DNA of 64,000 nt from Vibrio sp. YMD68 (GCF_029958905.1 NZ_CP124613.1:1272405-1336404), one strand, 5' to 3'. Shown: positions 7,631 through 16,551, counted from the first letter of the stretch. Notes: generated by a model from the letters alone, not told the origin. Made by a program: numbers and translations.

Positions 7631-8722
7631 TTAACTCGTTACTTTTCTAAATAGCCACTCAAGTGGGCCGGCATCAAAGCGTTTTAACCAAACCACGCTA
7701 AACAGAATGCTAAAGTCGATAAAGAGTAATGTACTGAAAAACACAACCGTCAGGGATGGGTTATCAAATAACCCCAGTATGTCTAATAACCCTAAACCCA
7801 AAACAATATGCCCAATATAGAGTGACAATGCTAGGCGTCCGGTTTTCGCTATCCATTCAACGACTATGCTATTTCTTCCTGAGTCAGCAAGCTGTAAACA
7901 TGCCACTAATACTATTAATGCGCTGGCGCTGCTTGAGATAATGTATTGCGGCATCGGAGGTATCATTTCCCTACTGAGCAGCAGCAAGAGTTCTTGAATT
8001 TCTAATTCGGATAAATGTTCACCCGCCCCCATCACGAGTTCACGTAGCATGAAGAAACCGACTTCAACTGCGATTAATAGCGATAATGAAATAAACAGTA
8101 TCTTCTTTCTTAGGGTCTTATCAAATAAATCGAATCGCCCTAAGTACATACCGAGTAAAAGAAAAGAAAACCAAGGAAAAACCGGATGAAAACCGTTAAA
8201 AAACAGTTGTTTTAGAAACCCATCGAAGGACCAAAAATTCACATAGGTTAAACTCGACCAATCCCAACCCTCGTCATAGTTGAACACCATCAATAAAACT
8301 GGAAACAAGACAATACAGACAACACTCATAGAGACTAACTGCCTGTTCGTTAAGGTAAAACATAAAGCAGAAAAAATAAAATAAGCACCATAAAAATGCA
8401 AAATGTCGGCAGGCCAAACTAGGCTAAACATAAGTCCAAGCACTATTAACGCCATGCCTCTTTTTACTATACGTATTCGGGCTTGTTTTAGTGCATGACC
8501 GTCCTTTGATTTGCGGGCCTTATTGGTCGCGACAGTGATACCAATACCCGCCAAAATGACAAATAAAGCCGCGGCTCGACCTTCAAAAAGAGCACTCAAT
8601 GACAGCATGAATGGATGTCCGAACTCTACCTCCATGGCCACTTTATAGTTAACAAAAATCATCACAAAAACAGCCACTGCCCTAGCTAAATCTAACCCTG
8701 TATTCCTGGCTTTCATGCTCAC
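7631..8722 (-). CDS. DUF418-type polytopic membrane protein (HGSNAT-like acyltransferase fold)
   Basis: A 363-residue membrane protein with about nine or ten hydrophobic segments. The N-terminus GLDLARAVAVFVMIFVNYK and the arginine-rich loop after helix 3 resemble the heparan-alpha-glucosaminide acetyltransferase/DUF1624 group. The C-terminus ends with DAGPLEWLFRKVT, close to the GPLEWLWR motif that marks DUF418. A membrane-bound acyltransferase acting on envelope glycans or lipids is plausible but unproven. It is divergent from the DUF2141-RND operon, and the two share an intergenic region with paired CTTACA direct-repeat boxes, so it may belong to the same regulon. Confidence 0.82.
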   Translation of the reverse strand: MSMKARNTGLDLARAVAVFVMIFVNYKVAMEVEFGHPFMLSLSALFEGRAAALFVILAGIGITVATNKARKSKDGHALKQARIRIVKRGMALIVLGLMFSLVWPADILHFYGAYFIFSALCFTLTNRQLVSMSVVCIVLFPVLLMVFNYDEGWDWSSLTYVNFWSFDGFLKQLFFNGFHPVFPWFSFLLLGMYLGRFDLFDKTLRKKILFISLSLLIAVEVGFFMLRELVMGAGEHLSELEIQELLLLLSREMIPPMPQYIISSSASALIVLVACLQLADSGRNSIVVEWIAKTGRLALSLYIGHIVLGLGLLDILGLFDNPSLTVVFFSTLLFIDFSILFSVVWLKRFDAGPLEWLFRKVTS

Positions 8723-8778
8723 TCCGTTGATCAGTCAATTCGATAACAAATAGAGTAATACAAAGCATCCACCGATTT

Positions 8779-8815
8779 TGTAAGGCTCTGTAAGTGACGG
8801 CTTACAGAGCCTTAC
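8779..8815. promoter_or_regulatory. Twin CTTACA-N4-CTTACA boxes as a perfect inverted repeat
   Basis: The sequence is a perfect 15-bp inverted repeat with a 6-bp centre. Each arm is itself a direct repeat with 10-bp period: TGTAAG at 8779 and 8789, and CTTACA at 8801 followed by CTTACT at 8811. Tandem half-sites spaced 10 bp are characteristic of OmpR-family regulators. On the plus strand a GATAAT -10-like element starts 25 bp after the right box, ahead of the DUF2141 gene. The left box points toward the divergent DUF418 gene. The same box lies before the response regulator gene (16534-16551). No T-run follows, so a terminator is unlikely. Confidence 0.6.
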
Positions 8816-8869
8816 TGAACAATTGAATTGGACTGCCTAAGATAATTCACATTATTTAAGGAGCCAGCG

Positions 8870-9331
8870 ATGAAGATGAAAAATTGGATTATGACAGTGG
8901 GGATGACCGGTTGCGTTTTATGTTCCGCAATACTTAATGCAGCAGAGAAAAAGCAACAAAATGCAGGGACAGGGGAACTCATCGTGATCATCAATAGCGC
9001 CCGAAACGATCAAGGCCATATTGAACTGCACTTAATGAACAGTGCTGACCAATTTAACAATAAATCCCCTTCCTATTCGGTTTGCCATACAGTAATTAAT
9101 AACCTAAAAGCGCAGTGTTCTTTTCAGTCATTACCCTACGGTGACTACGCTATTTTTGCCTTTCACGACCAAAATTCAGACCAAACATTAAATTATAACT
9201 TTCTAGGTTCTCCCACAGAAAAACTAGCGTTCAGTGCGGTCGACCTCGCAGACAATAACCAACCTACCTATTTACAAAGCCGATTTGAATTTAGCAGCCC
9301 CAAAGCTCAGCTGTTTCTCAATCTGCAATAG
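8870..9331 (+). CDS. DUF2141 domain exported protein
   Basis: A 153-residue protein with a signal peptide (about residues 1-23, ending at NAA) and a DUF2141 domain, seen in GELIVIINSARNDQGHIELHL and the late YAIFAFHDQNSDQTLNYNFLG, the family's most conserved stretch. It probably folds as a periplasmic beta-sandwich. AAGGAG lies six bases before the ATG. It is the first gene of an operon with a periplasmic adaptor, an RND pump and an OmpV-like outer-membrane protein, so a periplasmic accessory role in that envelope system is a reasonable inference. No enzymatic residues are evident. Confidence 0.85.
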   Translation: MKMKNWIMTVGMTGCVLCSAILNAAEKKQQNAGTGELIVIINSARNDQGHIELHLMNSADQFNNKSPSYSVCHTVINNLKAQCSFQSLPYGDYAIFAFHDQNSDQTLNYNFLGSPTEKLAFSAVDLADNNQPTYLQSRFEFSSPKAQLFLNLQ

Positions 9332-9342
9332 GAGTGATCAGC

Positions 9343-10407
9343 ATGTTCAAATATCTCTTTCATGTAAGAGTCCGACAAGTTCTGGCTTTTTTAGGGGCAC
9401 TGTTCATATTACTGATGGTATTGGATGACCTCGAAAAGTCGGTTGCGGCTCCTGCGCCCGCGCAAAACACAACCATCACTCCTTTGGTTTCACCAGTGGC
9501 GATTGAACCTGTTACTGATATGCCAACATTGCAACGCTTGGCGTTTGTTGAACCGGTAAAAGTCAGCCAAATTACCCCGCAAGTCTCGGGTACCATCATC
9601 GAAATATCAGAAGCGTTTAGAAAAGGCATGGTGTTACCGAAAGGCAAGACGCTGTTAAAAATTGATCCACTGCCTTACCAAATCACGTTGGCACAAGCTC
9701 AATCTGGCCTAATTGACGCAGAGATCGCGTTAAAAAATGCGGGCACACGTTTTGTCCCTGGTAGCTTAATGATCAAACAAGCGGAAGCACAACTAGAACT
9801 CGCCAAAATACGCTTTAAACACGCCCAGAAAAATCTGAACGCCACCTCGGTACGGTTGCCTTTTTCTGGTGAAATAAATGAAATTTCAGCTCGATTAGGG
9901 GAATTCATCAGTGTTGGTAGTAGTGTCGCCAGCGTATTAGCCGCCAAAGATAAAGAGATAAAAGTCCAAATAAGCAGTGATGACTTTGCTTTGTTAAGTC
10001 ATGAGCTAAGACAACAAACGATCACCTTAGACAGTTTAGACGGCCAGCAACAATGGTTGGCAAAAATCATTGGCGTTAGCCAACACGCGAATAACTTGCA
10101 AAGAACACTCTACTTACAGGTCGCTAACGCGACATCGCCCATTTATGGCCAGTATTTATACGCCCATTTACCCATTCAAGGTTGGCACCACACCGTTAGC
10201 CTGCCAGAAAGTGCATTGACGCTAAAAGGTGAAGTCTGGTGGATTGATCAACATCAGCGCCTGAGTAAATCCTCATTAGAAAACTACTTAATTAATAACA
10301 AACGCGTGTACTTCTCTGCTGCTGAAGGTGTTGCTAAACATGCTTTGCTGTACCCAAGCCGTTCTTATACTAAGGGCATGCAAGTGCGCCTCAATGCAAA
10401 ATTATAG
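9343..10407 (+). CDS. RND efflux periplasmic adaptor (HlyD/AcrA family)
   Basis: About 354 residues starting at the ATG at 9343, which is placed eight bases after AGGAG; a GTG nine bases earlier overlaps that binding site and is less likely. An N-terminal signal-anchor helix (about residues 9-27) is followed by a biotinyl-lipoyl half (VSQITPQVSGTIIEISEAF), a short alpha-hairpin (IDAEIALKNAG to FKHAQKNLNAT), the second lipoyl half (VRLPFSGEINEISARLGEFISVGSSVA) and a beta-barrel domain. This is the membrane-fusion subunit that links the pump encoded next to an outer-membrane channel. No TolC-type channel is encoded here. Confidence 0.9.
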   Translation: MFKYLFHVRVRQVLAFLGALFILLMVLDDLEKSVAAPAPAQNTTITPLVSPVAIEPVTDMPTLQRLAFVEPVKVSQITPQVSGTIIEISEAFRKGMVLPKGKTLLKIDPLPYQITLAQAQSGLIDAEIALKNAGTRFVPGSLMIKQAEAQLELAKIRFKHAQKNLNATSVRLPFSGEINEISARLGEFISVGSSVASVLAAKDKEIKVQISSDDFALLSHELRQQTITLDSLDGQQQWLAKIIGVSQHANNLQRTLYLQVANATSPIYGQYLYAHLPIQGWHHTVSLPESALTLKGEVWWIDQHQRLSKSSLENYLINNKRVYFSAAEGVAKHALLYPSRSYTKGMQVRLNAKL

Positions 10408-10416
10408 GAGGTCATC

Positions 10417-13400
10417 GTGATCACTTGGTTTACACGTCACCCGATCGCTGCAAATTTATTGATGATTATATTATTAGTCGGTGGTGTCTTGTCTGCGAAT
10501 AATATGCGTAAAGAGATCATCCCTAAATTACCCGCCAGTGAAATTAGTGTTACCGCATTTTATGAAGGACGCAATGCACAACAAGTTGATGTTGAAATAA
10601 CCCAAAAAATTGAACAAAGCTTACAAGGTATCGCGGGTATTAAAGATATTCGGTCTTCGTCATCACAAAGTAGCGCTTACGTTACCATTAAAAAGCAGCT
10701 GGATTACCCCATGCAAGTGTTACTCGATGATATCAAGTCTGCCGTGGATAACCTCTATGACTGGCCTGAGCTTGCAGAAAAACCCCAGGTGCAAAGGAAA
10801 GAAGACAGTTTTGATGCCTTAATTGTGCAGTTATCAGGGGATAGCGATAAAGACAGCTTAATTAAAGTGGGGAAAGAGCTTAAACGAGCCCTCCTAGCCA
10901 ACCCCAAGATCCATAAAATTGAGGAATATGGCGCGAACCAGTATGCCATTTCAATCAATATCAACCCACACAAAGTCCGTGAATTAGGGCTTACTTTCGA
11001 TCAAATAGCACATGCCATTCGCCAGCAATCGACTCGAAATAAAGATGGGTTATTAAAAACAGACAATGGACAGATTTTACTCTACACCAGTCATCTAGCA
11101 ACCCATCAACGAGAGTTATCCGAGCTCATCATTAAAACCTTTGATCCTGAAAAAGAAGATAATGGACAAAAAATTCGCCTCGAAGATGTCGCAACCATTA
11201 ACGATGGTTTTGTTGAGCATGACAGTAAACTGCGTTTTAACAACCAATTAAGCCGTGCGTTTGCCATCAAGATGTCGGCAAAAAGCGATGTATTGGAAAT
11301 ATCGGAGCAGGCACACCTTGTTGTCGAACAATTTAAAAAAAGTTTACCCAATAATCTGCACATTACCCTTTGGTTTGATGCCAGCCAATACGTTGAACAA
11401 CGCTTAGACCTGCTTGAAAACAGCGCCCTACAAGGGTTTATTTTAGTGTTCATTATTCTTAGCTTGTTTTTACAAATACGCTTAGCACTTTGGGTGGCAT
11501 TAGGCTTACCCATTGCCATTTCTGGCGCTTTTATCGTGCTTGGGCCTCTCGGTTTTCAATACACGATTAATGAAGTCACCACCTTTGGGTTTATTTTAGT
11601 GTTAGGCATTTTAGTTGACGATGCTGTCATTGTCGGTGAAAGCATCTATTCCCAGAAACAAAAAAGTACAGACTTCTCACCAGCGACGAATGATTGGCAA
11701 GCGACCATCGATGGCGCTAAAAAGGTCGCGCTACCCACTATTTTTGGCGTCTTGACCACAATTGCAGCGCTGGTTCCTATGACCTTTTTCCCTTCAGAAA
11801 CGGGACGTCTCTTTGCAGGTTTTGCATGGGTAATGATCATCGCATTGCTTTTTTCATTACTGGAATCAAAGCTTATCCTACCGGCTCATTTACGTAACAT
11901 TACCGTCCCTAAAACGGTCAATAACAGCCAGATAAAAACACATCTTCAGCGACTCCGGTGGTTACCGCAAACGCTCTTAACTACGTTTAATCATCGTATT
12001 TATTCTCGGCTTCTCACCCTAAGTTTACGCTATCGTTATGCCTGGCTAACCGGCTTCATTGCACTGTGCATCGCTGTGTTAGGTGCACTCTATCAAGGAA
12101 AAATCCGTAGCGTACTGTTTCCCGATGTGCCTGGAGACCTCATTATTTTCTCTGTTGAATTAGAGAACAATGCTCCCCTTACTTTAATCCAACAAGCGCA
12201 ATACAACATTGAAGCGGTTAGAGACCAGATTAATCAGAATTACCAGTCTGACTATGACCTTCAGGGTAACGTGATCGATAAAAGCTTATTAGTGATGGAC
12301 GAACAAGGCAGCATCACTGTTTTTGCACAGCCTTTAGACAGAGAACAACGGCCAGGAACCAGCCTCAAAAGTATTGCAGAGGCTTGGCGAGCCCCTATTC
12401 GTTTGTTAGAAGGGGTAAAAAGCAGTGAAGTTATGATTTCTTTAAGTGGATCAGGCGATAGTGCTACCTCAATCGTTCTACAACACCCCAATAAAGACAT
12501 ACTCAAAGAAATATCAACACAAGCCAAACATTGGTTTAAACAACAACTGGGGATGACCAATGTCAAAGAGCAACAAGCTAAGCACATGCCACAGCTTATG
12601 TTTTCTCTCAAAGAACAAGCACTCACCTTAGGTTTCACGCACAAATCACTGGCCGACCAGTTAGCCGCGGCTTATGGCGGCTTGGAAGCGGATCGTTTTT
12701 ACCGAGATGGTCATAACATCAAAGTGACTCTGCAGTTAGATCGCGCCTTAAGAGACTCTCGCAGTGATTTTTCACAGATGCTCGTTTTCAATGATCAAGG
12801 AGAAAGCTTCCCACTTCTTGCGGTAGCAGAGATAACACCTCACTACATTAACAACTCTATTCAACGTGTTAATGGGTTGCTAAGCCGCAGCCTTTTATTG
12901 GAAATCGATAAATCAGTGACGTCGCCAGAGCTGATTTACCAACGTTTTGAGGAACAATTTGTTCAAAGAATAAAAACGTCATACCCACAATTCAACAGTA
13001 AACGTTCGGGGCAATTAGCCGAGACACAAAGCGCGAACAAAGGTCTCACCCAGGCTTTCATTATTGCTCTACTGGCCATTTATGTTCTGTTAGCTTTGCC
13101 GCTAAAGCGTTATGGTCAGCCTCTGATCATCATGGCCGCCATTCCCTTTGGACTTGTGGGCGCGATTCTTGGTCACCAGTACCTCGGTTTAAGCGTTAGT
13201 CTCTACTCTTGGCTAGGCATGCTTGCTCTATCCGGTGTTGTGGTTAACGACAGCCTGCTTATTGTTAACGCTTATAACCAGCACCGCCTGCGCAATGATG
13301 TCCAAGATAATGCTCAAGATAACACTCTAGCCCATCACTTGTGTTCTGCTTGTCAAGAACGCTTTCGAGCCATTTTTTTAACGACGTTGACCACATTTGC

Positions 13401-13668
13401 AGGTTTGTACCCGTTACTGAGCGCTCAATCTGAACAAGCTCAGTATCTCATTCCCGCCGCTGCATCAATGGCTTACGGATTGCTATTTTCTACGCTCATC
13501 TCGTTATTTCTTATTCCGATTCTATTGCTTATCAGCAGTGATCTTAAACATTTTCTAATCGGCCCAACTGTTCGCAAAGTACCACTTGGCAGAACACCTC
13601 TTCCAAAAGCAGCACTTAGCAAGTCACCACTTCGAAAAGCACCATTAAACCATAAGGAAACCCAATGA
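10417..13668 (+). CDS. RND family efflux permease (AcrB/MMPL type)
   Basis: A 1083-residue inner-membrane proton antiporter of the hydrophobe/amphiphile efflux class. The GTG start follows AGGAGG closely. Helix 1 (about 10-30), a large periplasmic loop, and helix 4 carrying GILVDDAVIVGE with the paired proton-relay aspartates are visible. The second half repeats the fold (second periplasmic loop, then ALSGVVVNDSLLIVNAYN). The last 32 residues are unusual: a basic cytoplasmic tail of pentapeptide repeats (PLxKx) encoded by a 15-bp tandem array. It overlaps the OmpV-like gene by an ATGA. Substrates are unknown; cationic or amphiphilic compounds are plausible given the two-component neighbour. 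Confidence 0.92.
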   Translation: MITWFTRHPIAANLLMIILLVGGVLSANNMRKEIIPKLPASEISVTAFYEGRNAQQVDVEITQKIEQSLQGIAGIKDIRSSSSQSSAYVTIKKQLDYPMQVLLDDIKSAVDNLYDWPELAEKPQVQRKEDSFDALIVQLSGDSDKDSLIKVGKELKRALLANPKIHKIEEYGANQYAISININPHKVRELGLTFDQIAHAIRQQSTRNKDGLLKTDNGQILLYTSHLATHQRELSELIIKTFDPEKEDNGQKIRLEDVATINDGFVEHDSKLRFNNQLSRAFAIKMSAKSDVLEISEQAHLVVEQFKKSLPNNLHITLWFDASQYVEQRLDLLENSALQGFILVFIILSLFLQIRLALWVALGLPIAISGAFIVLGPLGFQYTINEVTTFGFILVLGILVDDAVIVGESIYSQKQKSTDFSPATNDWQATIDGAKKVALPTIFGVLTTIAALVPMTFFPSETGRLFAGFAWVMIIALLFSLLESKLILPAHLRNITVPKTVNNSQIKTHLQRLRWLPQTLLTTFNHRIYSRLLTLSLRYRYAWLTGFIALCIAVLGALYQGKIRSVLFPDVPGDLIIFSVELENNAPLTLIQQAQYNIEAVRDQINQNYQSDYDLQGNVIDKSLLVMDEQGSITVFAQPLDREQRPGTSLKSIAEAWRAPIRLLEGVKSSEVMISLSGSGDSATSIVLQHPNKDILKEISTQAKHWFKQQLGMTNVKEQQAKHMPQLMFSLKEQALTLGFTHKSLADQLAAAYGGLEADRFYRDGHNIKVTLQLDRALRDSRSDFSQMLVFNDQGESFPLLAVAEITPHYINNSIQRVNGLLSRSLLLEIDKSVTSPELIYQRFEEQFVQRIKTSYPQFNSKRSGQLAETQSANKGLTQAFIIALLAIYVLLALPLKRYGQPLIIMAAIPFGLVGAILGHQYLGLSVSLYSWLGMLALSGVVVNDSLLIVNAYNQHRLRNDVQDNAQDNTLAHHLCSACQERFRAIFLTTLTTFAGLYPLLSAQSEQAQYLIPAAASMAYGLLFSTLISLFLIPILLLISSDLKHFLIGPTVRKVPLGRTPLPKAALSKSPLRKAPLNHKETQ
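13581..13655. repeat. Coding 15-bp tandem array, five diverged units
   Basis: Five consecutive 15-bp units, with consensus near ACCACTTNGCAAAGC, begin at 13581, 13596, 13611, 13626 and 13641. They encode pentapeptides of the form [TSAV]-[PA]-L-x-[KR] in the C-terminal tail of the RND pump. Because 15 is a multiple of three, copy-number change would preserve the frame. Confidence 0.75.
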
Positions 13669-14414
13669 AACTAAGCGTACAAAATAGCGGTCAATGGTTA
13701 CTCGTTGCCGTACTCAGTAGCCCAGTAACAACGCAAGCTGAAGGCGTCTTCAGTCTTGGTCTAGGCGCCTTTAAAGGCGCCAGCGAATACAAGCAAACAA
13801 AAGGTAAAATTTATACGATTCCTTTTGTTTCTTATGACAGCGAGGCATTCTCAGCCAGTACTCTCTCTGCCAGCTATCACATGCCTTTGTCACACTCCTT
13901 TTGGTTTGATGCAACCGCTGCCCTGCGTTTGCAAGGGTTTGACGAAACATTAAGCGCTTATACCAAAGGATTGGCGGAACGAGACTCTAGTATTGATGCG
14001 GGTTTTGCCGCAAACTACCTAAGCCAACACTTAGGGCTTGTTCGGCTCCATGTTATGCATGATATTAGTGATACTCACCAAGGGTATGATGTGAAACTGT
14101 CTTACCAGTACCCTTTGAATCTACAAGAATGGGAAATTACCCCCTCCATTTTTGTACAGCATGAAAGTGATAAATTAGTGGATTACTATTATGGTGTCAG
14201 AAGCAGTGAAGCAGAAGCTTGGAGAGTATTTTATCAGGGCAGATCTGCGCTACGTTATGGTGCGGGTATCAATATCACGTACAGTTTCGCGCAAAATTGG
14301 TCACTGTTTATGATGGCAGACATTGTTCAATTTTCAGAGGGCATTACTGATAGCCCTCTGGTGGATACTGATACTACTTTGTACTCAGGCCTTGGGGTTT
14401 ATTACAGCTTTTAA
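13665..14414 (+). CDS. MipA/OmpV family outer-membrane protein
   Basis: A 249-residue beta-barrel candidate. A signal peptide (about residues 1-25, cleavage after TQA) precedes GVFSLGLGAFKGASEYKQTKGKI, the family's typical opening, then alternating amphipathic strands and a terminal GLGVYYSF with C-terminal Phe, the outer-membrane sorting signal. MipA/OmpV proteins are linked to peptidoglycan-synthesis scaffolding and antimicrobial resistance in other species. The ATG overlaps the RND stop codon, so it is the distal gene of the efflux operon. Its 3' end overlaps the convergent histidine kinase gene by 41 bp. Confidence 0.87.
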   Translation: MKLSVQNSGQWLLVAVLSSPVTTQAEGVFSLGLGAFKGASEYKQTKGKIYTIPFVSYDSEAFSASTLSASYHMPLSHSFWFDATAALRLQGFDETLSAYTKGLAERDSSIDAGFAANYLSQHLGLVRLHVMHDISDTHQGYDVKLSYQYPLNLQEWEITPSIFVQHESDKLVDYYYGVRSSEAEAWRVFYQGRSALRYGAGINITYSFAQNWSLFMMADIVQFSEGITDSPLVDTDTTLYSGLGVYYSF

Positions 14415-15672
14415 ATACCACCATAAAGCACGCACCGCCCAGTGAGCTATCTTTGATGGTTAACTGGGTATTGTGTTTATCCAAAATGCTTTTAACGATG
14501 GCAAGTCCTAGCCCAAAACCTTCATTATTTCGGCTGCTATCAAGCTTCACAAAAGGTTGCATGATCTGCTCTTGCGACTCTTTTTTTATGCCTATTCCAT
14601 CATCTTCAATCAACACCACACATTGCTGATTTCGATTAATCAAACTAATTTTAATCTGGCTGTCAGCAAACTTAAACGCGTTGATAATGAGATTTTCAAA
14701 GCAACGATTTATCAGTTGCGGATCGCCATCTATCCAAGCAGGTTGCAAATCTAAACTGCATTCAATACATGGGTATAGCACCTTCACTTTGTTGACGGTG
14801 TTGATTAACAATTCGCGGAGTTGCAGGTTTTCCGTATCGATTGCGGGTTGGCTGCCCATTTGTGCATAAAAAAGCCACTCATTGACCAAGCTATCCAGCT
14901 CATCTAAATCTAAATCCATGTCCTGTAGCTTGTCTTGGTATTGCTCAACCGTTTGGCACCCCCGACTCATATCGAGTGCAAAGCGCAAACGTGCGATGGG
15001 AGTACGTAAATCGTGAGATACCCCATGAACTAATGTCCGTTGTTCTTGCAACAGAGCTTCTATTTGGCTCGCCATTTGGTTGAAGGTGTTAGCCAGCAAA
15101 GAATAAGGCGCTGCGGTTGTGGTGTCAGCACGAACACCAAACAAGCCCCTTCCATAAGCCTGATACACCTTGCTGAGTTTTCTTACCTGCTTTTTATGTT
15201 GATAAACATAACAAAAAATAAATACAGCAATACACATTATGACGATGCCTAAAAAACTCAGCAGGTACTTGTGAAGCAATCCATGGCTGCCGTAATTCTT
15301 TGTCATGATCAGGTAGCAATCACAACCTGAATGATGGTAATACAGATTAATATTATCAATAGCCCAACCACTGCTAATGTCAGCAAATACCTCACTGCCC
15401 TTCAATTGTTCTAGCATTGGCTCTGGTAAATCAATATCAGCGTACGTCTTTAAAGAAAATCGGTAACTAAAACGTTCAGCCCAATAACTTAAGCGAGCTT
15501 TTTTATCTTGGTGGTTAAAGACATCCTCTGAAACAACTTGGTTAATACCACGCGTATAGGCTAGCTCGTCTTGCTTAATCGCCTGAATGTACAATGGGTC
15601 TAAAACAATAGCGGCAAAAAAAATAGCAAACACAATGGTGGCGGAAAGGTACATAAAAAGGGAACGAAACAT
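14374..15672 (-). CDS. Sensor histidine kinase (EnvZ/RstB type)
   Basis: A 432-residue membrane kinase. Helix 1 spans about residues 8-26, a periplasmic sensor domain of about 105 residues contains a CDC motif near 117-119, helix 2 spans about 136-157, and a HAMP region follows. The phospho-acceptor box VSHDLRTPIARLRFALDM places the catalytic His at 220. The ATPase domain shows ENLIINAFKFAD (N box), EDDGIGI (G1) and GFGLGLAIV (G2). It lies 20 bp downstream of its response regulator in one minus-strand operon and overlaps the OmpV-like gene tail to tail by 41 bp. In Vibrio cholerae the VprAB/CarRS system lies beside OmpV, so a similar envelope-sensing role is possible. Confidence 0.9.
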   Translation of the reverse strand: MFRSLFMYLSATIVFAIFFAAIVLDPLYIQAIKQDELAYTRGINQVVSEDVFNHQDKKARLSYWAERFSYRFSLKTYADIDLPEPMLEQLKGSEVFADISSGWAIDNINLYYHHSGCDCYLIMTKNYGSHGLLHKYLLSFLGIVIMCIAVFIFCYVYQHKKQVRKLSKVYQAYGRGLFGVRADTTTAAPYSLLANTFNQMASQIEALLQEQRTLVHGVSHDLRTPIARLRFALDMSRGCQTVEQYQDKLQDMDLDLDELDSLVNEWLFYAQMGSQPAIDTENLQLRELLINTVNKVKVLYPCIECSLDLQPAWIDGDPQLINRCFENLIINAFKFADSQIKISLINRNQQCVVLIEDDGIGIKKESQEQIMQPFVKLDSSRNNEGFGLGLAIVKSILDKHNTQLTIKDSSLGGACFMVVFKSCNKPQGLSTK

Positions 15673-15692
15673 AGTTAGACTGACCTTTAATA

Positions 15693-16394
15693 CTATTCTT
15701 GTACCAAGATATAACCTTTAGCACGCACGGTTTTGATGTATTTATAAGGAGGTTGGCTATCCTTGAGTTTTCTTCGCAAAGAGCTAATGCGCATATCAAT
15801 CGAACGGTCAAAGCCATCGTATTCTAAATTGCGCACTTCGCTGACCAGCATATCTCGGTTTAACACCACGCCAGGATGATGCATAAAGTAACTCATCATT
15901 TCCAACTCTGCCGCACTAAGCTGAAGACTTTCATTCGCTAAACAAAATTCACGAGAATTAACATTCAAGGTAAGATCTTGCACTTTCAGCAGATTCTTAT
16001 CGCTGACGGTTTGAACGTGGTTATGGTTAAGACGAGAAAGGGCACGAAGTCGAGCCGACAAAATATGGGGACGAAGTGGTTTGGTGATGTAATCATGAAC
16101 ACCAAGATTTAGAGCGGATACCTCTAAAAACTCATCTTTTTTTGCCGTGATCATAATAATGATGCCTAAAAAATCAGGAGAGATTTGTTTTAACACCTGC
16201 AATCCATCGCACCCCGGCAGCATCATATCTAATAATACGATATCAGGTGTCACTTGATTGATTTGTTGAATAGCCTGTAGGCCATCATAAACGCAGCTGA
16301 CTTGATAAGATTCTGCTTTCAACATATCGGCCATCATGTGACTTAAGCGCTTATCATCTTCAACGATCAAAACATGTGTATGAGATAGATCCAT
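15693..16394 (-). CDS. OmpR-family response regulator
   Basis: About 233 residues from the ATG at 16394, preceded by GGGAG five bases upstream; an in-frame GTG two codons earlier overlaps that site. The receiver domain shows the acidic pocket (VEDDKR), phospho-acceptor Asp56 in VLLDMMLPG, the switch Thr in IMITAKKDE and the Lys in YITKPLRPH. The C-terminal winged-helix (about 135-230) includes RDMLVSEVRNLEYDGFDRSID and RRKLKDSQ. It pairs with the kinase encoded next. A CTTACA-N4-CTTACA direct repeat 140 bp upstream suggests autoregulation. Confidence 0.92.
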   Translation of the reverse strand: MDLSHTHVLIVEDDKRLSHMMADMLKAESYQVSCVYDGLQAIQQINQVTPDIVLLDMMLPGCDGLQVLKQISPDFLGIIIMITAKKDEFLEVSALNLGVHDYITKPLRPHILSARLRALSRLNHNHVQTVSDKNLLKVQDLTLNVNSREFCLANESLQLSAAELEMMSYFMHHPGVVLNRDMLVSEVRNLEYDGFDRSIDMRISSLRRKLKDSQPPYKYIKTVRAKGYILVQE

Positions 16395-16533
16395 GCCCAC
16401 TCCCAGTAAAAACTGACCTTATAACCCATTATGCATAATTGACAACCATACATCCAAGCCATTATTTGTGGAAACAACATACTTTAAATCTATAGTGACA
16501 GTACTTGAGTATATAATTTTTCGAGCATGAGGA

Positions 16534-16551
16534 ATGTAAGCCTATGTAAGC
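16534..16551 (-). promoter_or_regulatory. CTTACA-N4-CTTACA box upstream of the two-component operon
   Basis: On the plus strand ATGTAAGC occurs at 16534 and 16544. Read toward the regulator this is CTTACA-N4-CTTACA, a direct repeat with 10-bp period, followed about 21 bp later by TATACT, a reasonable -10 element. Spacing and orientation match the box before the DUF2141 gene at 8801-8816. Confidence 0.55.

Noticed and set aside
8780..8815. Perfect inverted repeat considered as a terminator
   Set aside because: It lies between divergent promoters and has no T-run on either side; the internal 10-bp direct repeats fit a regulator site better.
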